Origin: Solimicrobium sp040544425
GTDB taxonomy: Bacteria; Pseudomonadota; Gammaproteobacteria; Burkholderiales; Burkholderiaceae_D
Direction: 5' to 3'
Length of the DNA: 64,000 nt
Assembly: GCA_040544425.1 (NCBI GenBank)
Contig: JBEONO010000018.1
Span: forward strand, 1-64,000
This document shows positions 8,384-16,420 of the stretch, piece after piece (the stretch's first letter is position 1; every line of letters begins with the position of its first letter). The position numbers were made by a program, and so were the translations under genes. The notes below the pieces were generated by a model, which saw only the letters and a program-made list of their open reading frames with translations, did no database searches and was not told where the DNA came from.

Positions 8384-8737
8384 ATGGATTTACGCGCAGC
8401 CTACGAAGAAGACAAGGGAATCAAGGACAAATTTGTTGCGGCCATCGAATCAAAGTGGCAGCTGGATGCGTCGATCATCTCCAAGGCCGACCGATGTGGA
8501 TTAGGGAACTGGCTGCATGGCGAAGCTGACCGGAAATTCAAATTCCTCAAATCCTACAAGCCCTGCATGGATGCGCATGACGAATTCCATACCCAGGCTG
8601 CCAAGGTCGCCAGACAAATCAATCTCGCCGAATATGATGCCGCGCTTGCGATGCTGCAAAGTGGCACACCGTTCAGCAAATCGGTCATCGCCCTGGGCTC
8701 GGCTTTGATCCAGCTTAAGAAAGATGCCAAAATCTAG
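8384..8737 (+). CDS. Stand-alone CZB (chemoreceptor zinc-binding) domain protein
   Basis: 117 residues from ATG 8384, which has AGGGAG eight bases upstream. The C-terminal two thirds of the CZB pattern are clear: CGLGNWLHGE (Cys38) and HDEFH supplying two His ligands. The usual N-terminal HxxW is replaced: the aligned positions read D10 and I13, so one zinc ligand would be Asp. The domain is not fused to a receptor or cyclase and has no membrane segment. Such small CZB proteins are thought to sense zinc or oxidants (HOCl) in chemotaxis and c-di-GMP systems. It stands alone between tesA and the F-box-like gene. Confidence 0.8.
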   Translation: MDLRAAYEEDKGIKDKFVAAIESKWQLDASIISKADRCGLGNWLHGEADRKFKFLKSYKPCMDAHDEFHTQAAKVARQINLAEYDAALAMLQSGTPFSKSVIALGSALIQLKKDAKI

Positions 8738-8931
8738 CGCAGGTTTTCTAGCAGCAGATTCAAAAGCGTCAAATGGGTAATTTACGCAATAGATAAACGA
8801 TGACGACTTTGTGATGATTCGCCTACATCGCCGCTGTCGCTCTCAGTTCGGGATATCGAACTTTTGAAACTTGGTGACATGAACCATGAACGTCCCGCGT
8901 TCATACCGATTCACCAATTTGCCCAATATCC

Positions 8932-9789
8932 ATGCTGACGCCCATTCCACGATCAACTTCGACCAAAGCCGCAGAGTTCGGCACCCCTGTTTCCAATCGA
9001 CTGGTTGACAGGTCATCATTGACAATCAAAATTCCCCGCGCCGTCCTGCAAGAAATGGCGCAATATTTATCGCCACGAAGTCTGAAATTTTTGGCCGAGG
9101 TTTGCAAGGAAATGCGGCAAATTTCAGATTCAACATTCAAAAAATATTTGAACACATCACCGCTGCCGCACAGCATCCATTCCTCCAACTGCCAGAAATT
9201 TTTTCATTCCCAAAACCGGATTGCCTGCGCATTAACCTACGACAGACGCGGCCGGGACCATCTCGCCGAAGTTTCCGGAATCAAAAGTGCGGCAAAGTTG
9301 AGTCAGATCAGACAGGGGAAATTGGTCGTCGAACGCCTGATCGAAAATAAAACACTGGTGGATATGGTCATGCAAACCATGATCAATCTGGACAATGATC
9401 CTGAAAATCCATTTCACCAAAAATTCGTTTGCGAATTAATTTGCAATGAGAAAGCCGACTTGACCGGCGCCGCATTTTTTGATGAATTTGACCTGTACCG
9501 GTTGGAAAATCCGGTAATCCAGAAATGCATTTATGACGACCTCTTGTCTGTTGCAGAGGTGTTACACGAGATTGATTTTGAGCTTGAAGAAATATTCAGT
9601 GAACCGGTTGTCGAAAAATATCTCTTGAAAAAAATGATCACCCCACGCCAGGTCATTAGCTATTTTGATGAAGATGCCATGGCAGTCCTGAAACAGCCCG
9701 GCGTGCAGACAAAAATCGACCGGGGTGAGGTAACGGTCCTCGAAGCAATCCGGTTTTATCGCGAGCAATGGGAAAAAATCGAACGCTAG
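8932..9789 (+). CDS. F-box-like protein with helical 31-residue repeats; candidate effector
   Basis: 285 residues, AT-richer than neighbours, no signal peptide or membrane segment. Residues about 33-72 fit the eukaryotic F-box pattern (IPRAVLQEMAQYLSP.SL..LAEVCKEMR). The C-terminal half has repeats anchored by prolines at 160, 194, 225 and 256 (spacing 34, 31, 31) with the pattern NPxxQKxI.....LS..EVL...F.LE.I. The N-terminus is rich in Ser, Thr and Pro, and the first acidic residue is at position 15. By analogy with bacterial F-box effectors, it could dock on host Skp1 and use the repeats to bind a target; this is inference. The start codon has no clear ribosome binding site, so the N-terminus is uncertain. 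Confidence 0.6.
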   Translation: MLTPIPRSTSTKAAEFGTPVSNRLVDRSSLTIKIPRAVLQEMAQYLSPRSLKFLAEVCKEMRQISDSTFKKYLNTSPLPHSIHSSNCQKFFHSQNRIACALTYDRRGRDHLAEVSGIKSAAKLSQIRQGKLVVERLIENKTLVDMVMQTMINLDNDPENPFHQKFVCELICNEKADLTGAAFFDEFDLYRLENPVIQKCIYDDLLSVAEVLHEIDFELEEIFSEPVVEKYLLKKMITPRQVISYFDEDAMAVLKQPGVQTKIDRGEVTVLEAIRFYREQWEKIER

Positions 9790-10132
9790 TTCGGCAGAGA
9801 TTCACCAATACCGATATGAGAAGGGTCCAATCAGTAATTACTGGCTCAATTCATTCAGTTAAAACCTGCATTTTTTGTGCAGTGGCGCGTTTCATTGCTT
9901 AAGGTCAGTATGTCGGGGGAAATCCCGTATTGTATGCAAATAAATTGATTGCCAGAATGTCGCTCGCAGGTGCTTGGCCCAAGTCCTGCTGACTTCCTCG
10001 GCGACAGTTTTATTCAGATCAATTAACCCCGAGCTTAACGCAATCTCAATGGACGTTCTCGACTATCCACCTGTCAATGGCAGAGAATTTCGCAAATATC
10101 GAACAGGTATCGCAACTACAAGGAGTGTTTAA
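9790..10132. other. Intergenic region before the U-box gene
   Basis: No coding frame is convincing. The only clear element is AAGGAG (10120-10125) before the ATG at 10133. I see no recognisable promoter hexamers, repeats or terminator after the F-box-like gene. It presumably holds the promoter of the U-box gene. Confidence 0.45.
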
Positions 10133-11371
10133 ATGCAAGGTATCTCACAACCATCCACCTCAATTACTGTCAAAATCAGACCACAGCTTAATGCACCGGC
10201 CAACTATGACCAAGAACTGAAAAACTGGGCAGGAAACGATCCAGACAGATTACGAGTCGCTGCCCAGATCAGGGATCAGGGCGGAGACAAAGCTACCGTG
10301 CTAAGACTGAACGATGTTGACCTCTACACACTCAAAGCTGACGGTGGCCCTCCAGTTCCACCAAAGGTCAATACGCTGATTTTAGGTTTTTCAGACACCA
10401 ATCCAGCCGCAATTGAAGACGCAGTCAGCGGGCTGCTGGGAGAAGTGCTAAGACACATTCCTGAAACTCGTCCCCTGAACATTTTACTGAGCTTCCATAA
10501 TTCAATGTCAGAAAGAGATATAGAGCAACTCCTGCACAATATCGTCTCCGGCGTATTGGAACAGAAACCGAATCAAATAAGATTGGAGGTATTCGAAGAA
10601 CACACTGTCGGCAGCAGCCAATCCGAACATGGCGGACCCGCAAACGTCGATACCACTATGCAAAGCGACGCTGAAGAGACAGCCGCAATGGCAGAGTTGT
10701 CGCAGTTAATACACAATTTTGCAGCGATGCTGCAGTACTTTCAATCACTTTCCCGCTTTCCTGTCACACCCAGGGCTGATCACCACAACCGGTCGTCCTC
10801 ACAACCGCAATCCAGAGTTGGCGCTAATGACCCATATCGCGAGCAGCTTGCGCGGGCACTCAGTAGCTCATTTGCTGAGTCCAGGCCAATATCTGAAACC
10901 TTGGAGACAACTTATGCGCAACAAGGAGGGGTCAAAGAAAGTTTTGTAAGTGCAAGACCGACCGACAAGTTAACCCATGACATCAATACCACACTCCAAA
11001 AACACTTACCCAAGTTGACGCACGCAAATGGCGCCATCCTGACAACAGGTGAAACGATTAGAGGAATCACTTGCCCAATTACCCTCGATGATTTTGAAGC
11101 GCCGCAGGCGCAAACTCCAACCCCTGGACAAGCAATTCCACGTGAAACCGAGTGGGTGTTATATAAACAGGGTAAAGATAGCCAGGGCAAATCGATTTAC
11201 ACATTGATGCAAGCCGAGGCAGCGAAAGATATGTTGAAAGCCGGTAGTCCTCACACAGTTACACGTACGCCGATTACTGAACAAGATTTCGTCAGAGGTG
11301 AAGCCATGCTTCTCAAGCTGAATCAAATTAAGACCGAAACCGAACCAAGCAACGGGACGAGTCAAACCTGA
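10133..11371 (+). CDS. Putative E3 ligase with NleG-like C-terminal U-box; candidate type III effector
   Basis: 412 residues. The C-terminal segment (about 310-385) reads ITCPITLDDFE (Cys314-Pro315), then WVLYKQ, IYTLMQAEAAKDML and HTVTRTPITEQDFV. This is the layout of the NleG family U-box (CPITL ... LYD..AL..L ... HPLTREPIT). NleG proteins of enteropathogenic E. coli are type III effectors with a U-box fold and E3 ubiquitin ligase activity. The first 310 residues are unfamiliar, with an alpha/beta-looking part (about 60-160) and a Gln/Ser/His-rich middle. The N-terminus (MQGISQPSTSITVKI) has no acidic residue for about 25 positions. AAGGAG supports the start and a terminator follows. It is AT-richer than its flanks, suggesting transfer. 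Confidence 0.65.
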   Translation: MQGISQPSTSITVKIRPQLNAPANYDQELKNWAGNDPDRLRVAAQIRDQGGDKATVLRLNDVDLYTLKADGGPPVPPKVNTLILGFSDTNPAAIEDAVSGLLGEVLRHIPETRPLNILLSFHNSMSERDIEQLLHNIVSGVLEQKPNQIRLEVFEEHTVGSSQSEHGGPANVDTTMQSDAEETAAMAELSQLIHNFAAMLQYFQSLSRFPVTPRADHHNRSSSQPQSRVGANDPYREQLARALSSSFAESRPISETLETTYAQQGGVKESFVSARPTDKLTHDINTTLQKHLPKLTHANGAILTTGETIRGITCPITLDDFEAPQAQTPTPGQAIPRETEWVLYKQGKDSQGKSIYTLMQAEAAKDMLKAGSPHTVTRTPITEQDFVRGEAMLLKLNQIKTETEPSNGTSQT

Positions 11372-11410
11372 CCAAACAGCGCAGTTGAATCGGTCATCAG
11401 GTTGATCAAA

Positions 11411-11439
11411 GGGCAAGCCTAAACACCTTGCCTTTTTTT
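11411..11439 (+). terminator. Rho-independent terminator after the U-box gene
   Basis: GGCAAG (11412-11417) pairs with CTTGCC (11427-11432) across a nine-base loop and is followed by seven T residues. It lies 40 bases after the stop. The facing ABC permease gene ends at 11449, so it separates the two units. Confidence 0.8.
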
Positions 11440-11448
11440 ATTGCGTTC

Positions 11449-12516
11449 TTACACCCACTTGAATCGTTTGCTGGCAAAAACGAACAACAGCAGCGTCCAC
11501 ACTGCCATGATTAAAATCGGTGTGCCCTGGGTAGACAGATGGGCACCGTCATTAAACACCGCACGCAAGGCTTTGAGCAGTGGCGTCAGCGGCGTGTAAT
11601 CCGACACTTTTTGCAGCCACACCGGCGCGGCATCCAAAGAAAAGTAGACGCCCGACAGCATCATCAGGGGCAGAAAAAACAGATTGGCTAAACCGTTTGC
11701 TGCTTCCACCGTGCCCGCGAAACTGGCCAGCAAATAACCCAGACTGGCGAAACAGGCCGTTCCCAGAAACAGTAATGCAAACAGGCTGATATAGCTGCCC
11801 TGATTTTGTATGCCGAACATCAGCGCGCCGATACCCATCAATACCGATGCCGCCACGACGACCACCACCAAACGCACCGCCATTTGCGCGCCGAGATAAA
11901 TCCGGGGCGGCAGCGGCGTGGTCGCCAGACGTTTATAAATTCCTTTGACACGCAAGTCCACGTCAACCATGCCAACCGAAAATACGCCCATCATCAACAG
12001 ATTCAAACCCAGCAAGCCGGGTAACAGATAGGCGGCATACGGGCCATCATGATGACCGCCCGGGCTTTGCATCAGCAGCGGGATACGCGCCAGTTCGCCA
12101 GCGCCCAGGGCACGCGCCTGCACCATCAAAAAGGCCTGTTGAACCAGCGCGACAATCGACATGCCCTGCCCGGCCAGATAAGAATTGACGCGCAGGCTGT
12201 AATGATCGTCAGCCTTTTCCAGCATCACCGGCAGCTTGCCGCTCTGCCAGCGCTGCTCGGCCTGCTCAGGCGTCACTTGTTCCAGAGCCACCCCCAGTTC
12301 CTTGAGCGACTGTTGCAGCGACAGGTCTTGCGCGGACGCGTCGGCCTGCTGCGACCATACCAACCTGACGATATTGTCTGACGATCCGCTAAACACTGTA
12401 CCCAGGCCCATCAACATCAGCACCGGAAACGCCATCATCCAGAACATGGCCGCCGGTCTTCTGACATACAGTTTCAGTCCCATCAAAAACTGATTTAAAA
12501 ATATTTGCACAAGCAT
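11449..12516 (-). CDS. ABC-2 type exporter permease
   Basis: 355 residues with an N-terminal helix (about 20-42), a long extracytoplasmic segment, then five further hydrophobic segments from about residue 175 to the end. This is the ABC-2 membrane-protein layout. The translated order is ATPase first, then this gene 17 bases downstream, so the pair forms a complete exporter. The substrate is unknown; relatives export drugs, antibiotics or lipids (compare CcmB/DrrB/YhhJ types). The C-terminus ends close to the terminator of the facing U-box gene. Confidence 0.85.
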   Translation of the reverse strand: MLVQIFLNQFLMGLKLYVRRPAAMFWMMAFPVLMLMGLGTVFSGSSDNIVRLVWSQQADASAQDLSLQQSLKELGVALEQVTPEQAEQRWQSGKLPVMLEKADDHYSLRVNSYLAGQGMSIVALVQQAFLMVQARALGAGELARIPLLMQSPGGHHDGPYAAYLLPGLLGLNLLMMGVFSVGMVDVDLRVKGIYKRLATTPLPPRIYLGAQMAVRLVVVVVAASVLMGIGALMFGIQNQGSYISLFALLFLGTACFASLGYLLASFAGTVEAANGLANLFFLPLMMLSGVYFSLDAAPVWLQKVSDYTPLTPLLKALRAVFNDGAHLSTQGTPILIMAVWTLLLFVFASKRFKWV

Positions 12517-12533
12517 CTTATTCCCCTCTGTGT

Positions 12534-13454
12534 CTATTCGCGCAGACTGCGGCCGGTGCGTTGCAGGAACACGTCTTCCAGACTGGCGCGCCGCACATGC
12601 AGCTGTTGCATCGGCAGATCAAGCGACTCCACGCACGCCAGCACATGCTGCAAATCCCGTTTCGGATCGTTCAATGCCACCACCCAGTGCTGCTGCTTGA
12701 CGTCAACCGGCAAGCTGATCTGATTGGCAAATGCCGTGGCGTCGGGCGCCGCGCCTTGAAACTCGATCTCGGCATAGCTGGGCTGGTTCAGACTGGCGAT
12801 CAATTCGCGCGGCGAGCCGAGTTGCAGGATCTGTCCATGATCCATGATGCCGATCTGGTCGCACAATGCTTCGGCCTCGTCCATGTAATGGGTGGTGATC
12901 AGCACGGTGCGTCCTTCGCTTTTTAGCTGCCGCACCAGATCCCAAAAACTTTGCCGTGCCTGCGGATCGAGCCCGGTGGTTGGCTCATCCAAAAACACTA
13001 GTTCAGGATCGTTGACCAGCGCCAGCCCGAGTGCCAGTCGCTGTCGCTGACCGCCGCTGAGTTTGATTTGATAGGCATCGGCCTTTTCTTCCAGCTGCAA
13101 CAAACTCAGCAATTCATTCACCGGTCTGGGCTTGACATAGTATTTGCTGTACATCTCCAGCACTTCACGGACCTTGATTTTTTCATCCAGCTGGGTGCTT
13201 TGAAACTGCACGCCGATCCGGTTGCGAATTTCATTGCCATGTGCCCGCCAGTCCATTCCAAGCAGTTCGATCTGCCCGGAATCGGGCTGCACCAGTCCTT
13301 CCAGCATTTCCAGACTGGTGGTCTTGCCGGCACCATTGGGTCCCAGCAAACCAAACACTTCGCCGCGTTGTACGCGCAGGTTCAAACCGCGCACCGCATG
13401 CACCTGACCAAAACTTTTATGCAGCTCTTTTGCTTCTATCGCCAAATTTGACAT
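12534..13454 (-). CDS. ABC-2 type exporter ATP-binding protein
   Basis: 306 residues. Walker A is GPNGAGKTTS (about 38-47), signature LSGGQRQRLALG, Walker B LVFLDEPTTGLD, H-loop TTHYMDEAE. The tail of about 80 residues after the ATPase core is typical for DrrA/CcmA-like exporters. It is the promoter-proximal gene of the exporter pair and is preceded by the glutathione S-transferase gene 24 bases upstream on the same strand, so all three may be one operon. Confidence 0.87.
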   Translation of the reverse strand: MSNLAIEAKELHKSFGQVHAVRGLNLRVQRGEVFGLLGPNGAGKTTSLEMLEGLVQPDSGQIELLGMDWRAHGNEIRNRIGVQFQSTQLDEKIKVREVLEMYSKYYVKPRPVNELLSLLQLEEKADAYQIKLSGGQRQRLALGLALVNDPELVFLDEPTTGLDPQARQSFWDLVRQLKSEGRTVLITTHYMDEAEALCDQIGIMDHGQILQLGSPRELIASLNQPSYAEIEFQGAAPDATAFANQISLPVDVKQQHWVVALNDPKRDLQHVLACVESLDLPMQQLHVRRASLEDVFLQRTGRSLRE

Positions 13455-13478
13455 GGTCCCATCCTTTGATGTTGACGC

Positions 13479-14150
13479 CTACTCAGCGGCCAAGTCAAAC
13501 GGTCCGCCCTTGCTCAGTGCGCGCTGATAGGCTGGTCTGGCATGAATCTGTTCCAAAAAGCCTGCCAGATGTTTACGGTCTGCCAGGGCAGCGCGAGCCT
13601 TGGCCGCTTCAACCGGAAAACTCATCTGGATGTCGGCGGCACTGAATTCATCACCGGCAAACCAGCCGGTTTTGGCGACTTCCGATTCCATGAAATCGAG
13701 ATGATTTTTTATATTCGGCCCGAGATAACCTTCGTTGACTTTGGCCACGATGGCACGCGCGATCGGCTTGACAAAGAATGGCATCGGCGCGGTTTCCAAT
13801 TTACGGAAGATCAAAGCCATCACCATCAGCGGCATGATTGATCCTTCCGCATAATGCAGCCAATAGGTGAACTGACGTCCGGCTGGCGTGCCGTGCGTTG
13901 GTCGAAGCCTTCCATTGCCGTAGGTGTCCAATAAATATTCAATGATGGCACCGGTCTCAGCGACCGTGATTTCGCCATCGGTAATGACCGGTGACTTCCC
14001 CAACGGATGCACCACGCGCAGCTCAGGCGGCGCCAGCATGGTGAGTTTGTCGCGCTGATAGTAACGAATCTCATACTCGACTCCCAACTCTTCAAGCAAC
14101 CACAGCACGCGCTGCGAACGCGAATTATTCAAATGATGAACGGTAATCAT
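13479..14150 (-). CDS. Glutathione S-transferase family protein
   Basis: 223 residues: an N-terminal thioredoxin-fold domain (1-80) with N9/S10 near the glutathione site, cis-Pro in KSPVI, and ETGAIIEYLLD, followed by an all-helical C-terminal domain. The ATG at 14150 has GGAG six bases before it and gives the canonical MITVHHL beginning; an upstream start at 14171 is less likely. It is cytosolic, probably detoxification, and shares an intergenic region with ompW on the opposite strand. It may be co-transcribed with the exporter genes downstream. Confidence 0.85.
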   Translation of the reverse strand: MITVHHLNNSRSQRVLWLLEELGVEYEIRYYQRDKLTMLAPPELRVVHPLGKSPVITDGEITVAETGAIIEYLLDTYGNGRLRPTHGTPAGRQFTYWLHYAEGSIMPLMVMALIFRKLETAPMPFFVKPIARAIVAKVNEGYLGPNIKNHLDFMESEVAKTGWFAGDEFSAADIQMSFPVEAAKARAALADRKHLAGFLEQIHARPAYQRALSKGGPFDLAAE

Positions 14151-14238
14151 TGGTACTCCTGCAGAGGTCATGGATAAATGCCGCCCATTCTAGCTGATTG
14201 GGCAGGCAAGTCCACAAAATGCGCATTTGCCCTGGCAG

Positions 14239-14280
14239 TTGATCTGTATCAAATCGAATACTGTGCTTAACCGTTAACAT
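14239..14280 (+). promoter_or_regulatory. FNR/ANR-type box and -10 element of ompW
   Basis: TTGATCTGTATCAA (14239-14252) is an exact match to the FNR consensus TTGAT-N4-ATCAA. A -10-like TAACAT lies at 14275-14280, which puts the expected start near 14287 and the box centred at about -41.5. That is class II activator spacing. OmpW is an FNR target in E. coli, and an FNR-type gene lies 1.2 kb downstream. Confidence 0.75.
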
Positions 14281-14310
14281 GAAGGCTGTTCAACCGTTGG
14301 AGTACCTAGC

Positions 14311-14922
14311 ATGAAAAAAATAACTTTAGCAGTCACCCTCGCCGCTCTGTGGATCACAACATCTGGCGCAATCGCACAGGAGAGCCCATGGCTGTTGCGC
14401 GTTCGTGCAGTTGATGTGGACACTGCAAACAAATCCAATCCAATCAATGGCACCGGACCCTCCGATTTGATTACGGCGCAGAAAAAAGTAATCCCTGAAT
14501 TGGACCTCACGTATTTTTTCACGCAAAACTGGTCGACCGAGTTGGTCGTGACTTATCCGCAAAAACACGATGTCTATTTATCGGGCAAACAAATCGGCTC
14601 GATCAAACAGTTGCCGCCAACTTTGACGGTCCAATATCATTTTCTGCCGCAGGCGCAATTTAACCCTTATCTGGGCGCGGGGGTGAACTACACCCGGTTT
14701 TCCAGTGTCGATCTGGCCGGTGGTGCAATCACTCTCGACAAGGATAGTTTTGGCTACGCACTGGGAGGCGGCGTCGACTACAAGATTGATAAAAACTGGT
14801 CGCTCAACGTCGACCTGAAATACGTCGAGATGCGCAGCAATGTGTATGCCGGTGGTCAGACGATCAGCAATATTCAGATCAATCCCTGGTTGATCGGTGT
14901 CGGTGTTGGCTATCGCTTCTAA
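14311..14922 (+). CDS. ompW: OmpW family outer membrane protein
   Basis: 203 residues with a signal peptide (cut after IAQ, near 23), alternating beta-strand composition, the LPPTLTVQYHF and YLGAGVNYTRF segments typical of OmpW, and a terminal aromatic residue (YRF) as outer membrane barrels have. OmpW forms an eight-stranded barrel with a hydrophobic channel. GGAG precedes the ATG. Expression is probably induced under low oxygen through the FNR box upstream, and a terminator follows 23 bases after the stop, so it is monocistronic. Confidence 0.9.
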   Translation: MKKITLAVTLAALWITTSGAIAQESPWLLRVRAVDVDTANKSNPINGTGPSDLITAQKKVIPELDLTYFFTQNWSTELVVTYPQKHDVYLSGKQIGSIKQLPPTLTVQYHFLPQAQFNPYLGAGVNYTRFSSVDLAGGAITLDKDSFGYALGGGVDYKIDKNWSLNVDLKYVEMRSNVYAGGQTISNIQINPWLIGVGVGYRF

Positions 14923-14944
14923 AGCGACTTGTTTTGCCCATCAC

Positions 14945-14968
14945 AGAGCTGCGCGAGCAGCTCTTTTT
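14945..14968 (+). terminator. Rho-independent terminator of ompW
   Basis: AGAGCTGC (14945-14952) and GCAGCTCT (14957-14964) form a perfect eight-pair stem with a GCGA tetraloop and are followed by TTTT. Confidence 0.85.
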
Positions 14969-15127
14969 CATTCCCGCAAGCATTATTTAAGCCTTTTCTG
15001 TAGGAATACTCCTACAAGGCGCTCCAATTTCCGACAGGTCGATTCAGCCGTTGCTGATTTCTTTTGCAATTCTTTTGCCCGATACTGCACTCCATCATGC
15101 AATCACTCGAAATATCAGAAATCCATC

Positions 15128-15493
15128 ATGAATGTCTGCGTAGTTGAAGATTCAGTCCTGATCCAGGATCGCATTAAACGAATGATCGAGCAGCTCCCGG
15201 GTACCACAGTTGTCAGTATCGCGTCCGACAGGAAGAGTGCAGAAAAACTGCTGATGCAGTCGGCAGCAGGCGGATTTCAGGTGCTGATCCTGGATACGCA
15301 GCTACCGGACGGAAACGGTTTGGAGTTGGTAAAAAAAGTGAAGCAAATTCACCCAGATATCAAGGTCGTTATTTTTAGTAATCACGCTTCCGATGAATGC
15401 CGGTTTTTAGCCGAGCGAGCCGGAGCTGACAGGTTTTTAGATAAGTCTACAGACAGTGAGTTACTGGTTCCCGTACTACAGAATTGGCAATAA
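15128..15493 (+). CDS. Single-domain response regulator (CheY-like receiver)
   Basis: 121 residues that are all receiver domain: acidic pair E7/D8, phospho-acceptor D56 in LILDTQLPDG, Ser84 and Lys106. There is no output domain. The frame is open upstream to 14897 but that would run through the ompW terminator; ATG 15128 begins the domain exactly. The next gene, an FNR-type regulator, follows 34 bases later. It probably passes phosphate or interacts with a kinase such as the membrane histidine kinase at 17.4 kb; that link is inference. Confidence 0.85.
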   Translation: MNVCVVEDSVLIQDRIKRMIEQLPGTTVVSIASDRKSAEKLLMQSAAGGFQVLILDTQLPDGNGLELVKKVKQIHPDIKVVIFSNHASDECRFLAERAGADRFLDKSTDSELLVPVLQNWQ

Positions 15494-15527
15494 TCCCCTT
15501 GAATCCCTTACTGAAAGTGAGCAAACC

Positions 15528-16379
15528 ATGTTACAAGAATCTACTGCGATGAGTTCCCACAATTCACATCCCGAAACGACTGTTTCGACAGGTTCGCATT
15601 GGAATGGCCAGAACAAGTTATGGTCAACACTGGCGGAAGTCGGCGAGTTTCTGCATACTGCCGCGCCACTGGCAATGCAACATGAGAAAGCGATGTTTCA
15701 GCATTTGCAGTTTAAAGCCGGGCAACGCATCCATGCGCTGGGCCAGAATTTTGATTCGCTGTATCTGGTCAATTCGGGCTTCATCAAAACGGTCCTGTTT
15801 GATGAAAACGGCAACGAGCAGGTGCTGAATTTTCCGATGAAAGGTGATGTCCTGGGGATGGACAGTATTCACACCAACAAATACACCTCAGAAGCGATCG
15901 CCCTGTCGGACTGCGACATCATTTTGCTGCCCTTTAAAACCTTTGTCGGCTTAAGCCGCAGCTTCGAACAACTGGAACAGGCGATTTTCAATTTGATGAG
16001 CCGCGAACTGGCGCGCCAGCAACTGCGCCTGAGTATGCAGGGCACAACCAGCGCTGAAGCGCGCGTTGCCAAATTTCTGCTGACACTGTCCGAACGGTTT
16101 TATGCACTGGGATATTCCAGATCGACCTTCAATTTGCGTATGACCAGAAATGATATGGGCAGTTATTTGGGACTCACCCTTGAAACAGTCAGTCGCACTC
16201 TGTCGGCATTGAATGAAATCGGGATGATCTCGGTGTGCCAGCGCAGCATCACTATCAACGATGCCAAAGCATTGGCCACGCTGAGAAAACTGCCGTCGAA
16301 TAAAATCAAAGCCAAGCTGGCTGAATGTTTTCAGGGAACGCATGTTAACAGCTGGGGCTTGAGCCCTGCCCTGAGCTAA
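15528..16379 (+). CDS. FNR/CRP-family transcription regulator lacking N-terminal Fe-S cysteines
   Basis: 283 residues: a cyclic-nucleotide-like sensor domain (about 45-165) and a C-terminal helix-turn-helix (TRNDMGSYLGLTLETVSR) with the E..SR recognition residues that read TTGAT in FNR. The three N-terminal cysteines that, with a central one, hold FNR's oxygen-sensing cluster are absent; only the central-type Cys (in ALSDCDIILLPF) remains. It may therefore respond to something other than oxygen. The start at 15528 follows GTGAG; the frame is open to 15456 inside the response regulator gene. It is a candidate regulator of ompW and of the stress protein downstream. Confidence 0.85.
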   Translation: MLQESTAMSSHNSHPETTVSTGSHWNGQNKLWSTLAEVGEFLHTAAPLAMQHEKAMFQHLQFKAGQRIHALGQNFDSLYLVNSGFIKTVLFDENGNEQVLNFPMKGDVLGMDSIHTNKYTSEAIALSDCDIILLPFKTFVGLSRSFEQLEQAIFNLMSRELARQQLRLSMQGTTSAEARVAKFLLTLSERFYALGYSRSTFNLRMTRNDMGSYLGLTLETVSRTLSALNEIGMISVCQRSITINDAKALATLRKLPSNKIKAKLAECFQGTHVNSWGLSPALS

Positions 16380-16420
16380 TTGAAGCAGTCCAAGTCCACG
16401 CACACAACGAAGGAGCGATC

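Noticed and set aside
10089..10112. TTCG-N16-ATCG, resembling an HrpB/hrpII box before the U-box gene
   Set aside because: One half-site is off and the box lies only 20 bases before the start codon, leaving no room for a -10 and leader. No similar box precedes the F-box-like or the 621-residue gene.
14897..15127. Extension of the response regulator upstream of 15128
   Set aside because: It would overlap the end of ompW and its terminator and adds sequence unlike a receiver domain.
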